Source of the DNA: a bacterium
Lineage (GTDB): Bacteria; Chloroflexota; Anaerolineae; Caldilineales; Caldilineaceae
NCBI GenBank assembly: GCA_016124945.1
Contig: WGMT01000047.1
Coordinates: forward strand, 62,001-126,000
Reading direction: 5' to 3'
DNA length: 64,000 nucleotides
The notes under the pieces are model-generated. The model made no database searches and was not told the origin of the DNA. It worked only from the letters and a program-made list of their open reading frames with translations. Each line of letters starts with the position of its first letter. Within the stretch, counting starts at the first letter, position 1. The translations under genes were made by a program, and so were the position numbers. Shown here in pieces: positions 1 through 7,409 of the stretch.

Positions 1-862
1 CGGGGCGGAAGTCGAGCATGGCGCTGTAGACGGTGCGCGCTTCGATGCCCTGCGCCTCGATGGAACGGATCAGTTCGTCGAGGTGGGCGGTGTTGCCGCT
101 GAGGATGATGGCGCGCATGGTGAGCAGGCCCACCGATCCTTTCCACTTGCCCGCGCCGCCGGTGACGGGTTTGCCCTGTGCTTTGCGCCACTGCTGGTAG
201 CTTTCCATGTCGGCGAAGGGGCCGGGCGCGTCGGGGTGATAGATGGCCAGATCAGGGTAGGCCACCGGTTCCTGGATGGGCAGCTTGCCGCTGTAACCCG
301 GCACGTAGCGTTCGGTGAGCAGGCAGAGGAAGCGCTCCATGTTTTCGGGCGTGCTGTGCACCAGATAGTCGTGCGAAACGATGAAGGTGTGCAGGTCCCG
401 CGCCTTGCCGGGGATGAACTTCATGATCTTGGTCATGTTGCGCAGCAGGTCGGTCTGGCGTTTGCCTTCGGAACTGCCTTTCTTGGGGCGCAATTTCTGC
501 ATGAGGCCGGCAAAGAAGCCCTGTTTCTCGTTGGGATCAGGTGCCGCCAACGAGAGCTTGCCCAGGCGGGTCATGTGGATGAGGGCGGGGTTGCTGGTGA
601 TGAAGAGCGTGGGGGCCTGGGTCTTGGCTAGCGCCCGCGCCATGGGGCGCACATGTTCTTCGCCGAAGATCATGCTGCCATAGATGAAGTCGGCGCGCAT
701 TACGTCCTGTTCAAAGCGTTGCCAGTCGTCGTCGCTGCTCAGCTTGGGGTTGCTGTAGAGCGAAAGCTGCACGCCGATGCCGTGGTTGCGCTCAAAGAGC
801 CGCGCCGCCTCGCGCCACGCCGCGTCCTGGCCGCCGTCCATGGTGATGATGACGTAACGCAT
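1..862 (-). CDS. bchH: Magnesium chelatase subunit H / cobaltochelatase-like protein, N-terminal part
   Basis: The first 287 residues are visible; the gene runs off the left edge. BchH-type proteins are the large porphyrin-binding subunit that inserts Mg into protoporphyrin IX together with the ChlI/ChlD AAA and VWA subunits; related CobN inserts Co in cobalamin synthesis. The N-terminus (MRYVIITMDG) and the later GSVGLLTMR and GNTAHLDELIRSIEAQG stretches followed by a LDFRP-like block match the DUF3479 plus CobN/Mg-chelatase arrangement. The start is fixed by AGGAG seven bases upstream of the ATG. No chlorophyll or cobalamin genes lie in this window, so whether the true role is phototrophy or B12 cannot be decided here. 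Family is fairly sure, exact metal is not. Confidence 0.7.
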   Translation of the reverse strand, partial: MRYVIITMDGGQDAAWREAARLFERNHGIGVQLSLYSNPKLSSDDDWQRFEQDVMRADFIYGSMIFGEEHVRPMARALAKTQAPTLFITSNPALIHMTRLGKLSLAAPDPNEKQGFFAGLMQKLRPKKGSSEGKRQTDLLRNMTKIMKFIPGKARDLHTFIVSHDYLVHSTPENMERFLCLLTERYVPGYSGKLPIQEPVAYPDLAIYHPDAPGPFADMESYQQWRKAQGKPVTGGAGKWKGSVGLLTMRAIILSGNTAHLDELIRSIEAQGIEARTVYSAMLDFRP

Positions 863-991
863 AGGGTGATCTCCTGGGTGTGCTATGTTGAGCGCGTCAA
901 CGGGACTATTTTCGTGGAGCGTAGTGCGTAGTGCGTGTACCGGTGGAGGCACTGAACGCTCGATTGGGTTGTTTGGTGTGTTTGCGTGTGC

Positions 992-1055
992 GATGGGTTA
1001 CGACCGCTGATCTTGGCGGGGCAACCCATGTGTGTTTGTGCGGTCGTAACCCATC
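992..1055. repeat. Inverted repeat with 16-bp perfect arms
   Basis: GATGGGTTACGACCGC at 992-1007 is the exact reverse complement of 1040-1055, with a 32-nt spacer that itself carries a further ACCCAT. There is no T-run after it, so it is not a standard terminator. It resembles a small non-autonomous or REP-like element. Confidence 0.7.
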
Positions 1056-1060
1056 CTACG

Positions 1061-1124
1061 GTGAACGAGTCTGAACTACAGAATGCGATGGGAAATCTTG
1101 TGAACGACTCTGAACTACAGGATG
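1061..1124. repeat. 25-bp direct repeat, two copies
   Basis: Copies at 1061-1085 and 1100-1124 share GTGAACGA-TCTGAACTACAG-ATG with two mismatches, separated by 14 bp. It abuts the inverted repeat at 992-1055. Confidence 0.7.
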
Positions 1125-1732
1125 GTCAAAAAAAGCGGTTGGTGGGGCGGAAATCATTAAACTCCATTATCAGCCTCGGATAGGCAAATTGACCTAGACA
1201 GTTGGCTAGTCTTTGGACTTTGTACAGGATTTTTTCAGGGGAAGGGGTAGGATTTGAAAAGAGGGAGATTGGGGGATCGGGGATTGGGTTGAGGATGTGG
1301 GGTGGCGGGGGATGACAGCGAATTTAAGGATTATACGAATGGTCTCTGGGAAGCCGATACGGTTTCAGTATTGGGAAGTGGTGTTGGCCGCAATGGGATT
1401 GCTTGAAGGTTTCCCGTGTCAGACGCCGAATTCATTCGGCGGGCTTGATTACCAGAATAATTTCTGAGCCTTCAACACGACGTTTAACCGGAAGACGGAC
1501 CATTCACACCCGTCTCTGCGTCAACGATTCGCGTAATCCTCAAACTCGCTGTCATTTCGTGCCGTGTCAGCAACATCCGCCTCTGCAATCGCCCAATCCC
1601 CCAACCACCTACTCACCACTCGATGTCGGCGTTGCCAGTGGGGACGGTGTACTCAACCCAGACGGCATAGGTGTGGGCAACGGCGTCGCGGTGACTTCGG
1701 CTCTTCGTCCTGTGCCGCTTGCGGGAGGGGAC

Positions 1733-2380
1733 TCACGGCCGCGCCAACGACATCGGCACGCCAAGGATATCGTAGAGCTTCACCTTGGCCGACGCCGCCG
1801 GTGACCTGGCGAACTCGTCTGCAAAGATCGACCAGATCATCGTGTCTCGTGGCACCCCGTCGGAGCGGACGGCGCGGCGGTGGAGGGTGGCTTCGTGGCG
1901 GAAGCCAAGTTTGCGCGGTACCGACGCGCTGCGCAGGTTGGCGGGATCACAGTGGATCTCCACGCGGTCGATCTGCGGCAGTGTGAAGGCGACGCGGGTC
2001 AACGCCGCCGAGATTTCAGTCGCCAATCCTCGATTGACGTGATCGGCGTGGATCCAGTAGCCGATCTCGAAAGCGTTTTTGGCCGGGCGCGTGTGTAACC
2101 CGGTGCCGCCAAGAACGGCACTTTCATCCTCGCTGAAGATCCCGTACGTGTAATCCTTGTCAAAATCAAATTGGGCGCGCCAACGGCGAATGCGCATTAC
2201 CTTCATTGACACATCTTCAGGTTCGCTCATGGCCCAGGGCATCCACGGGCGCAGGTGATCGAGGCTGGCGTCAATGGCCGCTTTGAGTAAGGGAGCGTCC
2301 GCCGGTTCCCAACAGCGCAGCACAGTGCGGGCGGTTTCAATACGATAGGGTGGGGTGGAGAAATAGGGGCTGTTTGTCAT
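1733..2380 (-). CDS. GNAT family N-acetyltransferase, RimJ/RimL type
   Basis: A 215-aa protein with the full GNAT fold of the RimJ/RimL subgroup, which transfers acetyl from acetyl-CoA to N-terminal or side-chain amines of proteins or small molecules. The opening RIETARTVLRCWEPADAPLL is the usual first strand, IGYWIHADHVNRGLATEISAAL the acetyl-CoA-binding segment, and HCDPANLRSASVPRKLGF the conserved C-terminal block. Length is normal for the family. Its start lies just beside two 27-bp direct repeats. The substrate cannot be read from the sequence, and the neighbours give no clue. Confidence 0.85.
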   Translation of the reverse strand: MTNSPYFSTPPYRIETARTVLRCWEPADAPLLKAAIDASLDHLRPWMPWAMSEPEDVSMKVMRIRRWRAQFDFDKDYTYGIFSEDESAVLGGTGLHTRPAKNAFEIGYWIHADHVNRGLATEISAALTRVAFTLPQIDRVEIHCDPANLRSASVPRKLGFRHEATLHRRAVRSDGVPRDTMIWSIFADEFARSPAASAKVKLYDILGVPMSLARP

Positions 2381-2383
2381 AAG

Positions 2384-2551
2384 ATTTTCGATTTGCGATT
2401 GACGATTGTCGAATTTTCGATTTGCGATTGACGATTGTCTGGTCGAGGCGATGGTTCTGGATTGGATGCTTTTCGAGTCTAGCGATCCAATGCCGGTTCA
2501 CGTCCTAAACGAGAAATCGTCAATCGAAAATCGTCAATCGAAAATCGTCAA
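2384..2551. repeat. Stop-anchored tandem-repeat pair, GATTGACGATT family
   Basis: Two identical 27-bp copies (2384-2410 and 2413-2439) built on ATTTTCGATTTGCGATTG and, 75 bp later, the complementary array ATCGTCAATCGAAA repeated to 2551. On the minus strand the second array starts inside the stop codon of the enolase-superfamily gene. The two arrays can base-pair in RNA. Confidence 0.8.
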
Positions 2552-3687
2552 TTCTCCTCAATCCAGTCCGGTTTGATTTCCACACCCAGGCCTGGCTTCG
2601 TCGGCGCGGCGACGTAGCCTTCGCTGTCCACCACAGGAGGCTCGGTGAACATGGACCAACCGTGCTGGTATTCGCCCACAGGCGGATCGTGGAGCAGTTC
2701 CAGGTAAGGTGCATTGGCCAGGGCGCAGACCATGTGCAGATGCGCCACCGTGCCCAGGCCGCGTCCACCGTGGTGGGGGACAACCTGCTTGCCGTAGGCG
2801 TCGGCGAGGACGGCAATGCGGCGCACCGGCGTCATGCCGCCCAGCACCATGCCCTCGGGTTGGAGGATGCCGTAGACGTTCTTTTCGAGCATCTGTACAA
2901 ATTCGTGGATGCCAGGGTTGTTTTCGCCGCCGGCGATAGGCATTTCCACTTTTTCGCTGAGGCGCGCCAGTTGATCAAAGTGGTAGCGGGGCAGCGGCTC
3001 TTCGAGCCAGTAGACGCCCAGCCGCTGCAACTCACGGGCTGTTTCCACGGCACGGCGGAAGTCCCAAAAGAGGCCGGGCTGCCAGTTGCCGCTGGATTGA
3101 GCCTGGTTGGCATCGACCATGATCTCCATGCGGTGACCGATGGCCTTGCGCACTTTCTCGACCAGCGCCACGTCTTCGGACAGGGTCTGGTAGTGGAGGC
3201 GCAGTTTGATGGCCTTCCAGCCTTCGTCGGCCAGGCGCACAGCCAGGTCGGCGCGTTCTTCGATGGTGGAGAGGCGCACCATGCTGGCGTAGGCGGGGAC
3301 TTTGTCCTTTGCGCCGCCCCAAACTTTGTAGAGCGGCTGCCCACTGGCCTTGCCGATGATGTCCCACAGGGCGATGTCGAGGCCGGCGCGTCCCTGGTAG
3401 TGAGCGCCGCGGATGTGATAGCGCATGACGCCTTCATGGCGCTCCATGTCGAACGGATCCTGCCCCACGAGGATTTCCCGCGCCCGCCCGATCTGGCCGG
3501 CCTCGATCCCAGGACCAATGCCCACGATCCCTGCATCGGTGTGTATTTCTACGAAGGGCGTGCCGCCTACGCTGAACAGCATCTTGCCGCCCACGTCCCA
3601 CGCCGGCTCGATGAAGCCCAGATCCTGGATCATCTTCAAGCGGCGTAGTCTCACGTCGGTGATTTTGATGCGAGAGGGTGATTGCAT
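2548..3687 (-). CDS. Mandelate racemase/muconate lactonizing enzyme family protein (sugar-acid dehydratase type)
   Basis: A 379-aa enolase-superfamily enzyme, starting at the only ATG with an AAGG box upstream. These enzymes abstract the proton next to a carboxylate, commonly dehydrating sugar acids. Visible are the capping domain (first 120 residues), KLR in the KxK-position strand (WKAIKLRLHY), then the three metal-ligand strands MVDANQAQ, WLEEPLP and AGGENN, and a PHHGGRG segment that supplies the barrel histidine. It is the last gene of a minus-strand cluster with an SMP-30 lactonase and a MocA oxidoreductase, the usual partners in non-phosphorylative sugar oxidation. The exact sugar acid is not deducible. 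The stop codon TGA lies inside a tandem repeat. Confidence 0.85.
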   Translation of the reverse strand: MQSPSRIKITDVRLRRLKMIQDLGFIEPAWDVGGKMLFSVGGTPFVEIHTDAGIVGIGPGIEAGQIGRAREILVGQDPFDMERHEGVMRYHIRGAHYQGRAGLDIALWDIIGKASGQPLYKVWGGAKDKVPAYASMVRLSTIEERADLAVRLADEGWKAIKLRLHYQTLSEDVALVEKVRKAIGHRMEIMVDANQAQSSGNWQPGLFWDFRRAVETARELQRLGVYWLEEPLPRYHFDQLARLSEKVEMPIAGGENNPGIHEFVQMLEKNVYGILQPEGMVLGGMTPVRRIAVLADAYGKQVVPHHGGRGLGTVAHLHMVCALANAPYLELLHDPPVGEYQHGWSMFTEPPVVDSEGYVAAPTKPGLGVEIKPDWIEEN

Positions 3688-3710
3688 GAGTATGGCCTTT
3701 CTGTGGACAA

Positions 3711-3777
3711 GGGATTGGTGATTGGTGATTGGGGCAGAACATACCTCTGCCCTGCTCACTAATCACCAGTCACCCAA
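3711..3777. repeat. Stop-anchored tandem-repeat pair, GGTGATT family
   Basis: GGATTGGTGATTGGTGATTG-type heptamers at 3712-3734 face complementary ACTAATCACCAGTCACCC at 3757-3777. The stop codon of the SMP-30 gene (minus strand) is the TGA of the right-hand array. Confidence 0.8.
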
Positions 3778-4639
3778 TTTTTGACCGAAACGCCGGCTTC
3801 CCCTGCACGCCCAGGTTGATCCTGTACAGCGCGCCCGCGGTTTCGCCGTTTTCGGCGGTGTCGTGGCCGCCTGCGGTGGTGACGTACATGTCGGTGTAGT
3901 CGGGGCCGCCGAAGGTGAGGCTGGAGACCTTCTTGGTGGGGAACAGTACCACACGCAGTTCGCTGCCGTCGGGTGCGTGTTGCACGAGGCGGTAGCCGTC
4001 CCAGCGCGCGGACCAGAGATTGTCGGCGGCGTCGACGGCCATGCCGTCGGTTTTGCCGTACTCGGGCCGTTCCTCGCGCACAATGACCTGCGGATTGGCG
4101 ATTTCGCCAGTGGCGCGGTCGTAGTCGAAGCGGGTGATGGTGCGGCGCAGGGTGTCGGTGTGGTAGAAGGTGCCGAGATCGGCGCTGAAGCCCATGCCAT
4201 TGGAGAGCCCCACGTCTTCGACGACGACGCGGATGCTGCCGTCGGGATCGAGGCGATAAAGCTTGCCGTTGCGATCGCCGATGGGCATGGTGCCGCAGAA
4301 GACACGTCCTTCGGGATCGGCGATGACGTCGTTGAAGCGCCCGTCGAGCTCCGCGTCGATGTGGGGAACGATGTCGGTCAACTGGCTGTGGCGCAGGTGG
4401 GCAATGCGTCCGCGCCCCATAAAGAGGACAAGCGCACCGTCGTCCTGGATCGTGTAGCCGCCGATGGGCAGATCGGCCTGGAAGATCTGTTCATGTTGGC
4501 CAGTGGCCGGATCGTAGCGGAAGATCTTGCCCGGCGGAATATCCACCCAGTAGATGCGTTGTTCGTCCTCGTGCCAGAGGGGTCCTTCGCCGGTGACGCA
4601 GTGGTAGTTGGCGCAGAGTGTGAGGTTGGGGGTACTCAT
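3770..4639 (-). CDS. SMP-30/gluconolactonase/LRE family protein
   Basis: A 289-aa six-bladed propeller of the regucalcin/gluconolactonase family, which hydrolyses sugar lactones using a bound divalent metal. Signature pieces are GEGPLWHEDEQRIYWVD near the start, RFNDVIADPEGRVFCGTM in the middle and LSNGMGFSADLGTFYHTDT, containing the conserved metal-binding E, N and D positions. Two ATGs six bases apart are possible; AGGAGG is eight bases from the second (4639) but only two from the first (4645), so 4639 is chosen. It lies between a MocA oxidoreductase and an enolase-superfamily dehydratase, so it probably opens the lactone made by the former and hands an acid to the latter. Confidence 0.88.
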   Translation of the reverse strand: MSTPNLTLCANYHCVTGEGPLWHEDEQRIYWVDIPPGKIFRYDPATGQHEQIFQADLPIGGYTIQDDGALVLFMGRGRIAHLRHSQLTDIVPHIDAELDGRFNDVIADPEGRVFCGTMPIGDRNGKLYRLDPDGSIRVVVEDVGLSNGMGFSADLGTFYHTDTLRRTITRFDYDRATGEIANPQVIVREERPEYGKTDGMAVDAADNLWSARWDGYRLVQHAPDGSELRVVLFPTKKVSSLTFGGPDYTDMYVTTAGGHDTAENGETAGALYRINLGVQGKPAFRSKIG

Positions 4640-4666
4640 CAGCATTTCCTCCTGTGTGAAAGAATA

Positions 4667-4753
4667 ATGAGTAAGGAGTAATGAGTAAGGTATGCGGCGT
4701 GATCTTCCAATTGGGAATCATCATTGTCAACAAGACCTTACTCATTACTCTTT
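4667..4753. repeat. Stop-anchored tandem-repeat pair, GAGTAAT family
   Basis: Imperfect heptamers AATGAGTAAGGAGTAATGAG at 4667-4690 are complemented by CCTTACTCATTACTC at 4737-4752. On the minus strand the array begins right behind the TAA stop of the Gfo/Idh/MocA gene. Confidence 0.75.
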
Positions 4754-4758
4754 AATCA

Positions 4759-5823
4759 TTAAATTTCAATCGCCACTTCCTTGCCCTCACGCTGGCTCCG
4801 ATAGATCCCATCGAGGATCGAGAGCACTTGCAGCGACTGTTCGGCGGGGACAGGCGACGGCGCACCTTCGGTGATGGCGCGGGCGAAGGCAACACATTCC
4901 AGGGCGTGGGGCTCCATGACGTCGTTGGTCAGGCGCAGACGGTTGGTGTAGAGCTGTTTCGTCTGGTAGTTGGTGCTGTGGAAGTTGGCAGACGGCCAGT
5001 GGCAGCCCGCTTCGGTGCCGTAGAGCCAGATCTGCATGTCTTCGCCTTCGGTTTCGTGGTGAAGCAGCCAGCTCACTTCGAGCATGAGTGTGCGTCCATC
5101 GGCGAAGCGGACAAACGCTGCGGCGAAGTCTTCAACGTCGAAGTCGCGGGGGATCAAATCACCACCGCGCCAGACGGCAAAGGATCCTTCGTGGTGGGCC
5201 AGCGGGGCTTTGGCCACGCCGCTTACCGCCACCGGTACAGGGTTGCCCATCAGCCAGAGCGTTAAATCAAGGACATGAACGCCGATGTCGATGCAAGGGC
5301 CGCCGCCACTGTGTTTTTTGTGTACGAAGGTGGGCGTGGGAATCAGGCCGTTGCGGCGCAGCATCCAACTACGGGCGTGGTAGATGTCGCCCATCGTGCC
5401 CTGATCGATCTCGGCCTTCATGGCCTGGGACACACCCTTAAAGCGGAAGTGTTGCGCCGTCATCAGCATCTTGCCGGAGCGGTCGCGTGCTTCGATCATC
5501 TGGCGGATTTCGCCGGGCGTCGGGGCCAGCGGCTTCTCGCAGATGACATGCTTGCCTGCGTTCAGGGCAGCGATGGCCAGCGGCGCGTGGTACATGTTGG
5601 GCACACACAGATCGATGATGTCGATGTCGGGATCCGCGAAAAGCTCACCGGGATCACTGGTCAACTTGGGGATGTTGTACGTCTGATTCCAGACCTGAAG
5701 CGCAGCCGGGTTGATGTCACATGCAGCGACGACTTCGGCATGTTCCGAAGCAGACCAGCCCGGCATATGTGTGCGCAAAATCCCGCCGACGCCAATGACA
5801 CCCACTTTTAACGACTCTGCCAT
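4759..5823 (-). CDS. Gfo/Idh/MocA family NAD(P)-dependent oxidoreductase
   Basis: A 354-aa sugar dehydrogenase-type protein. The N-terminal Rossmann fold shows GVIGVGGILRTHMPGW, followed by DLCVPNMYHAPLAIAAL and the family's EKPLAPT motif whose lysine is catalytic; GGPCIDIGVHVLDL supplies the later conserved Asp and His. Enzymes of this family oxidise or epimerise sugars and inositols at a ring or C3 hydroxyl. AAGGA seven bases before the ATG fixes the start. A plausible promoter lies at 5882-5911. It heads the three-gene sugar-acid cluster with the SMP-30 and enolase-superfamily genes. Confidence 0.88.
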   Translation of the reverse strand: MAESLKVGVIGVGGILRTHMPGWSASEHAEVVAACDINPAALQVWNQTYNIPKLTSDPGELFADPDIDIIDLCVPNMYHAPLAIAALNAGKHVICEKPLAPTPGEIRQMIEARDRSGKMLMTAQHFRFKGVSQAMKAEIDQGTMGDIYHARSWMLRRNGLIPTPTFVHKKHSGGGPCIDIGVHVLDLTLWLMGNPVPVAVSGVAKAPLAHHEGSFAVWRGGDLIPRDFDVEDFAAAFVRFADGRTLMLEVSWLLHHETEGEDMQIWLYGTEAGCHWPSANFHSTNYQTKQLYTNRLRLTNDVMEPHALECVAFARAITEGAPSPVPAEQSLQVLSILDGIYRSQREGKEVAIEI

Positions 5824-5881
5824 GCGTGGTTCCTTCTATTGTTTTTTTGGATTGAATTTGGTGGAAGGTGAGGACAGTTGA

Positions 5882-5911
5882 AGTCTATCATGTGGGGAAG
5901 GATTCAGACAA
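5882..5911 (-). promoter_or_regulatory. Possible sigma-70 promoter of the MocA/SMP-30/dehydratase cluster
   Basis: On the minus strand TTGTCT (5911-5906) and TAGACT (5887-5882) are 18 bp apart, about 60 bp upstream of the MocA start. Both boxes match the consensus at four of six positions. Confidence 0.35.
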
Positions 5912-5938
5912 AGTGTAGGGCGTAGAGCGTAGTGCGTA

Positions 5939-6120
5939 GTCAATGTCATTAAGTTAGGCGCGGAGTGAGCACGCCCTCGTGCGGCTCTTCCGGTGTTAGA
6001 GCCGCACGAGGGCGTGCTCACTCCGCGGATATTCGAGTGTCGGTCGCTTAACTTAATGACATTGACCACGCATCACGCATCACGCATCACGCATCACGCA
6101 TCACGCACCACGCATCACGC
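5939..6120. repeat. Nested long inverted repeat joined to a CACGCAT heptamer array
   Basis: Outer arms of 18 bp (5939-5956 and 6049-6066, GTCAATGTCATTAAGTTA) enclose inner arms of 29 bp (5959-5987 and 5999-6027) with an 11-nt loop; all arms are perfect. Directly behind it is a run of about seven CACGCAT units (6064-6120) whose complement supplies the TGA stop of the dioxygenase gene. There is no T-run after the hairpin. Confidence 0.9.
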
Positions 6121-7068
6121 AATCGGTTTCAACCCAGCCTCAATCTCCGTCCTCTGCGGTTCGAGGAAGGGTGGCAGCGCCAACCGCTGACCGAGCGTTT
6201 CGGGATCTTCGTCGGTGGCGAAGCCGGGGCCGTCGGTGGCAACTTCAAAGAGGATGCCGTTGGACACCCGAAAGTAGATCGAGCTGAAATAGTATCGGTC
6301 GATCAAGTTGGAGGCGGGTAAACCAATACGCGTGAGCCGTTGTCGCCAGGCACGCTGTTCCTCAACGTCGGCGACACGGAAAGCAACATGATGCACGCCG
6401 CCTGCGCCCGGGTAGGCCGGTTGCCGGTTCGGCTCCTCCATCACCCACACCTCACGTCCTGGGCCGCCGCCATTGAGCGCGTAGACGGTCACCTGCCCAT
6501 CCTCGCCTGGCCAACTATGACGACCTACCGGCTCGAAGTTGAGCAACTGCGTCAAGATTGGAGCCAGGTGCTCCAACTTCGGGGTAGAGAGCATCACGGC
6601 GTAGAAGCCACGTAACGCAAAGGCTGGGGGCACATCCACGCCGTCCCAAATTTCGCCGTCGAAAGGTGCGCCGCCGTCGTCCATCAGCGCCAGGCGTTGA
6701 TCTTCGGGATCGTCGAAACGGAGCAAGGCGCGCCCATTGAAGTGCTCGATGGCTTGTGGTTCAACGCCGTGTTCACGTAACCGATCCGCCCAATAGGCAA
6801 GCGCGTCCTCGCCGGTGACGCGGAAGACTGTGGCGGTGATGCTGTCGGTGCCACGGCGTTCGCGCCCGATCTGCGGCCAATCGAAAAAGGTCATATCAGT
6901 GCCGGGGCTGCCGACTTTGTCTGCGTAGAAGAGATGGTAAGCCGATGTATCGTCCTGGTTCACCGACTTCTTGACGAGACGCATCCCAAGCACGCGGGTG
7001 TAAAAGTCCACGTTCCTGCTAATCTGTGCCGAAACCGCCGTTACATGGTGAATGCCGTTCAGTTGCAT
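6115..7068 (-). CDS. Ring-cleaving dioxygenase, glyoxalase/VOC superfamily (MhqO/LinE-like)
   Basis: A 317-aa protein made of two vicinal-oxygen-chelate repeats. It begins NGIHHVTAVSAQISRNVDFY and the second half restarts with GGVHHVAFRVADVEEQ; the two HH pairs and a late Glu (ILFEVATDGPGF) are the expected Fe/Mn ligands. Members cleave hydroquinone or catechol rings and often protect against quinones. GGAGG lies eight bases upstream of the ATG, and a strong promoter precedes it. It is a single-gene unit. The last codons (PIA then TGA) run into a heptamer array. Confidence 0.88.
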   Translation of the reverse strand: MQLNGIHHVTAVSAQISRNVDFYTRVLGMRLVKKSVNQDDTSAYHLFYADKVGSPGTDMTFFDWPQIGRERRGTDSITATVFRVTGEDALAYWADRLREHGVEPQAIEHFNGRALLRFDDPEDQRLALMDDGGAPFDGEIWDGVDVPPAFALRGFYAVMLSTPKLEHLAPILTQLLNFEPVGRHSWPGEDGQVTVYALNGGGPGREVWVMEEPNRQPAYPGAGGVHHVAFRVADVEEQRAWRQRLTRIGLPASNLIDRYYFSSIYFRVSNGILFEVATDGPGFATDEDPETLGQRLALPPFLEPQRTEIEAGLKPIA

Positions 7069-7116
7069 GGGAATCCCTCCGAATTTGATTCGATGTCAGA
7101 TATTTTGATATTGAAC

Positions 7117-7145
7117 ATTCTATATGGGTGTGGGTGGGTTGTCAA
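7117..7145 (-). promoter_or_regulatory. Strong sigma-70 promoter for the dioxygenase gene
   Basis: On the minus strand a perfect TTGACA (7145-7140), a 17-bp spacer and TAGAAT (7122-7117, five of six) stand about 50 bp before the start codon. Just downstream GATATT is repeated twice with a 2-bp gap, a possible operator; this last point is a guess. Confidence 0.7.
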
Positions 7146-7146
7146 T

Positions 7147-7320
7147 ATGTGATGCGTGATGCGTGATGCGTGATGCGTGACGTGATGCGTGGTGCGTGGA
7201 CCAGTAGAGAAAGTGGACGCGCAATGGGATGTACTGAAGATTTCACTGTGAAAGCGCATTACCAATCCCCAATCCCCAATCCCCAATCCCCAATCCCCAC
7301 TCCCCAATCCCCAGTCCCCA
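7147..7320. repeat. Two adjacent heptamer arrays (GATGCGT and CAATCCC)
   Basis: About seven GATGCGT-like units at 7147-7198 are followed by eight CAATCCC-like units at 7259-7320. The second unit type is the same as STRR heptamers known from heterocystous cyanobacteria. They sit in the divergent space between the dioxygenase and the 829-aa protein, so here no stop codon is involved. Confidence 0.85.
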
Positions 7321-7409
7321 AAGTTTGATCGTTCCCCTTTCGCGTATTATCCTACAGACGCATTTCACAATCTGCTGTACATCCAGCCACTCTGAAACGG
7401 CCTGCACCC

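Larger units (their letters stand above)
863..1732. other. 870-bp stretch without a convincing gene, rich in short repeats
   Basis: No reading frame here has protein-like composition, apart from an in-frame continuation behind the acetyltransferase stop (1613-1732, minus strand) whose last residues, HTYAVWVEYTVPTGNADIEW, look protein-like. It holds a 16-bp inverted repeat (992-1055), a 25-bp near-perfect direct repeat (1061-1124), an 8-bp-arm hairpin CGCCGAAT-TC-ATTCGGCG at 1424-1441, and GATTGG-type tandem bases around 1250-1300. It looks like decayed intergenic DNA and may hold remnants of an earlier gene. Confidence 0.5.

Noticed and set aside
1403..1804. A 133-codon open frame on the plus strand.
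   Set aside because: Arg- and Pro-rich translation typical of random GC-rich DNA; it also overlaps the 3' end of the acetyltransferase gene on the other strand.
7259..7320. Regular CAATCCC repeats considered as a CRISPR array.
   Set aside because: Units are 7 bp with no spacers and no cas genes anywhere in the window.
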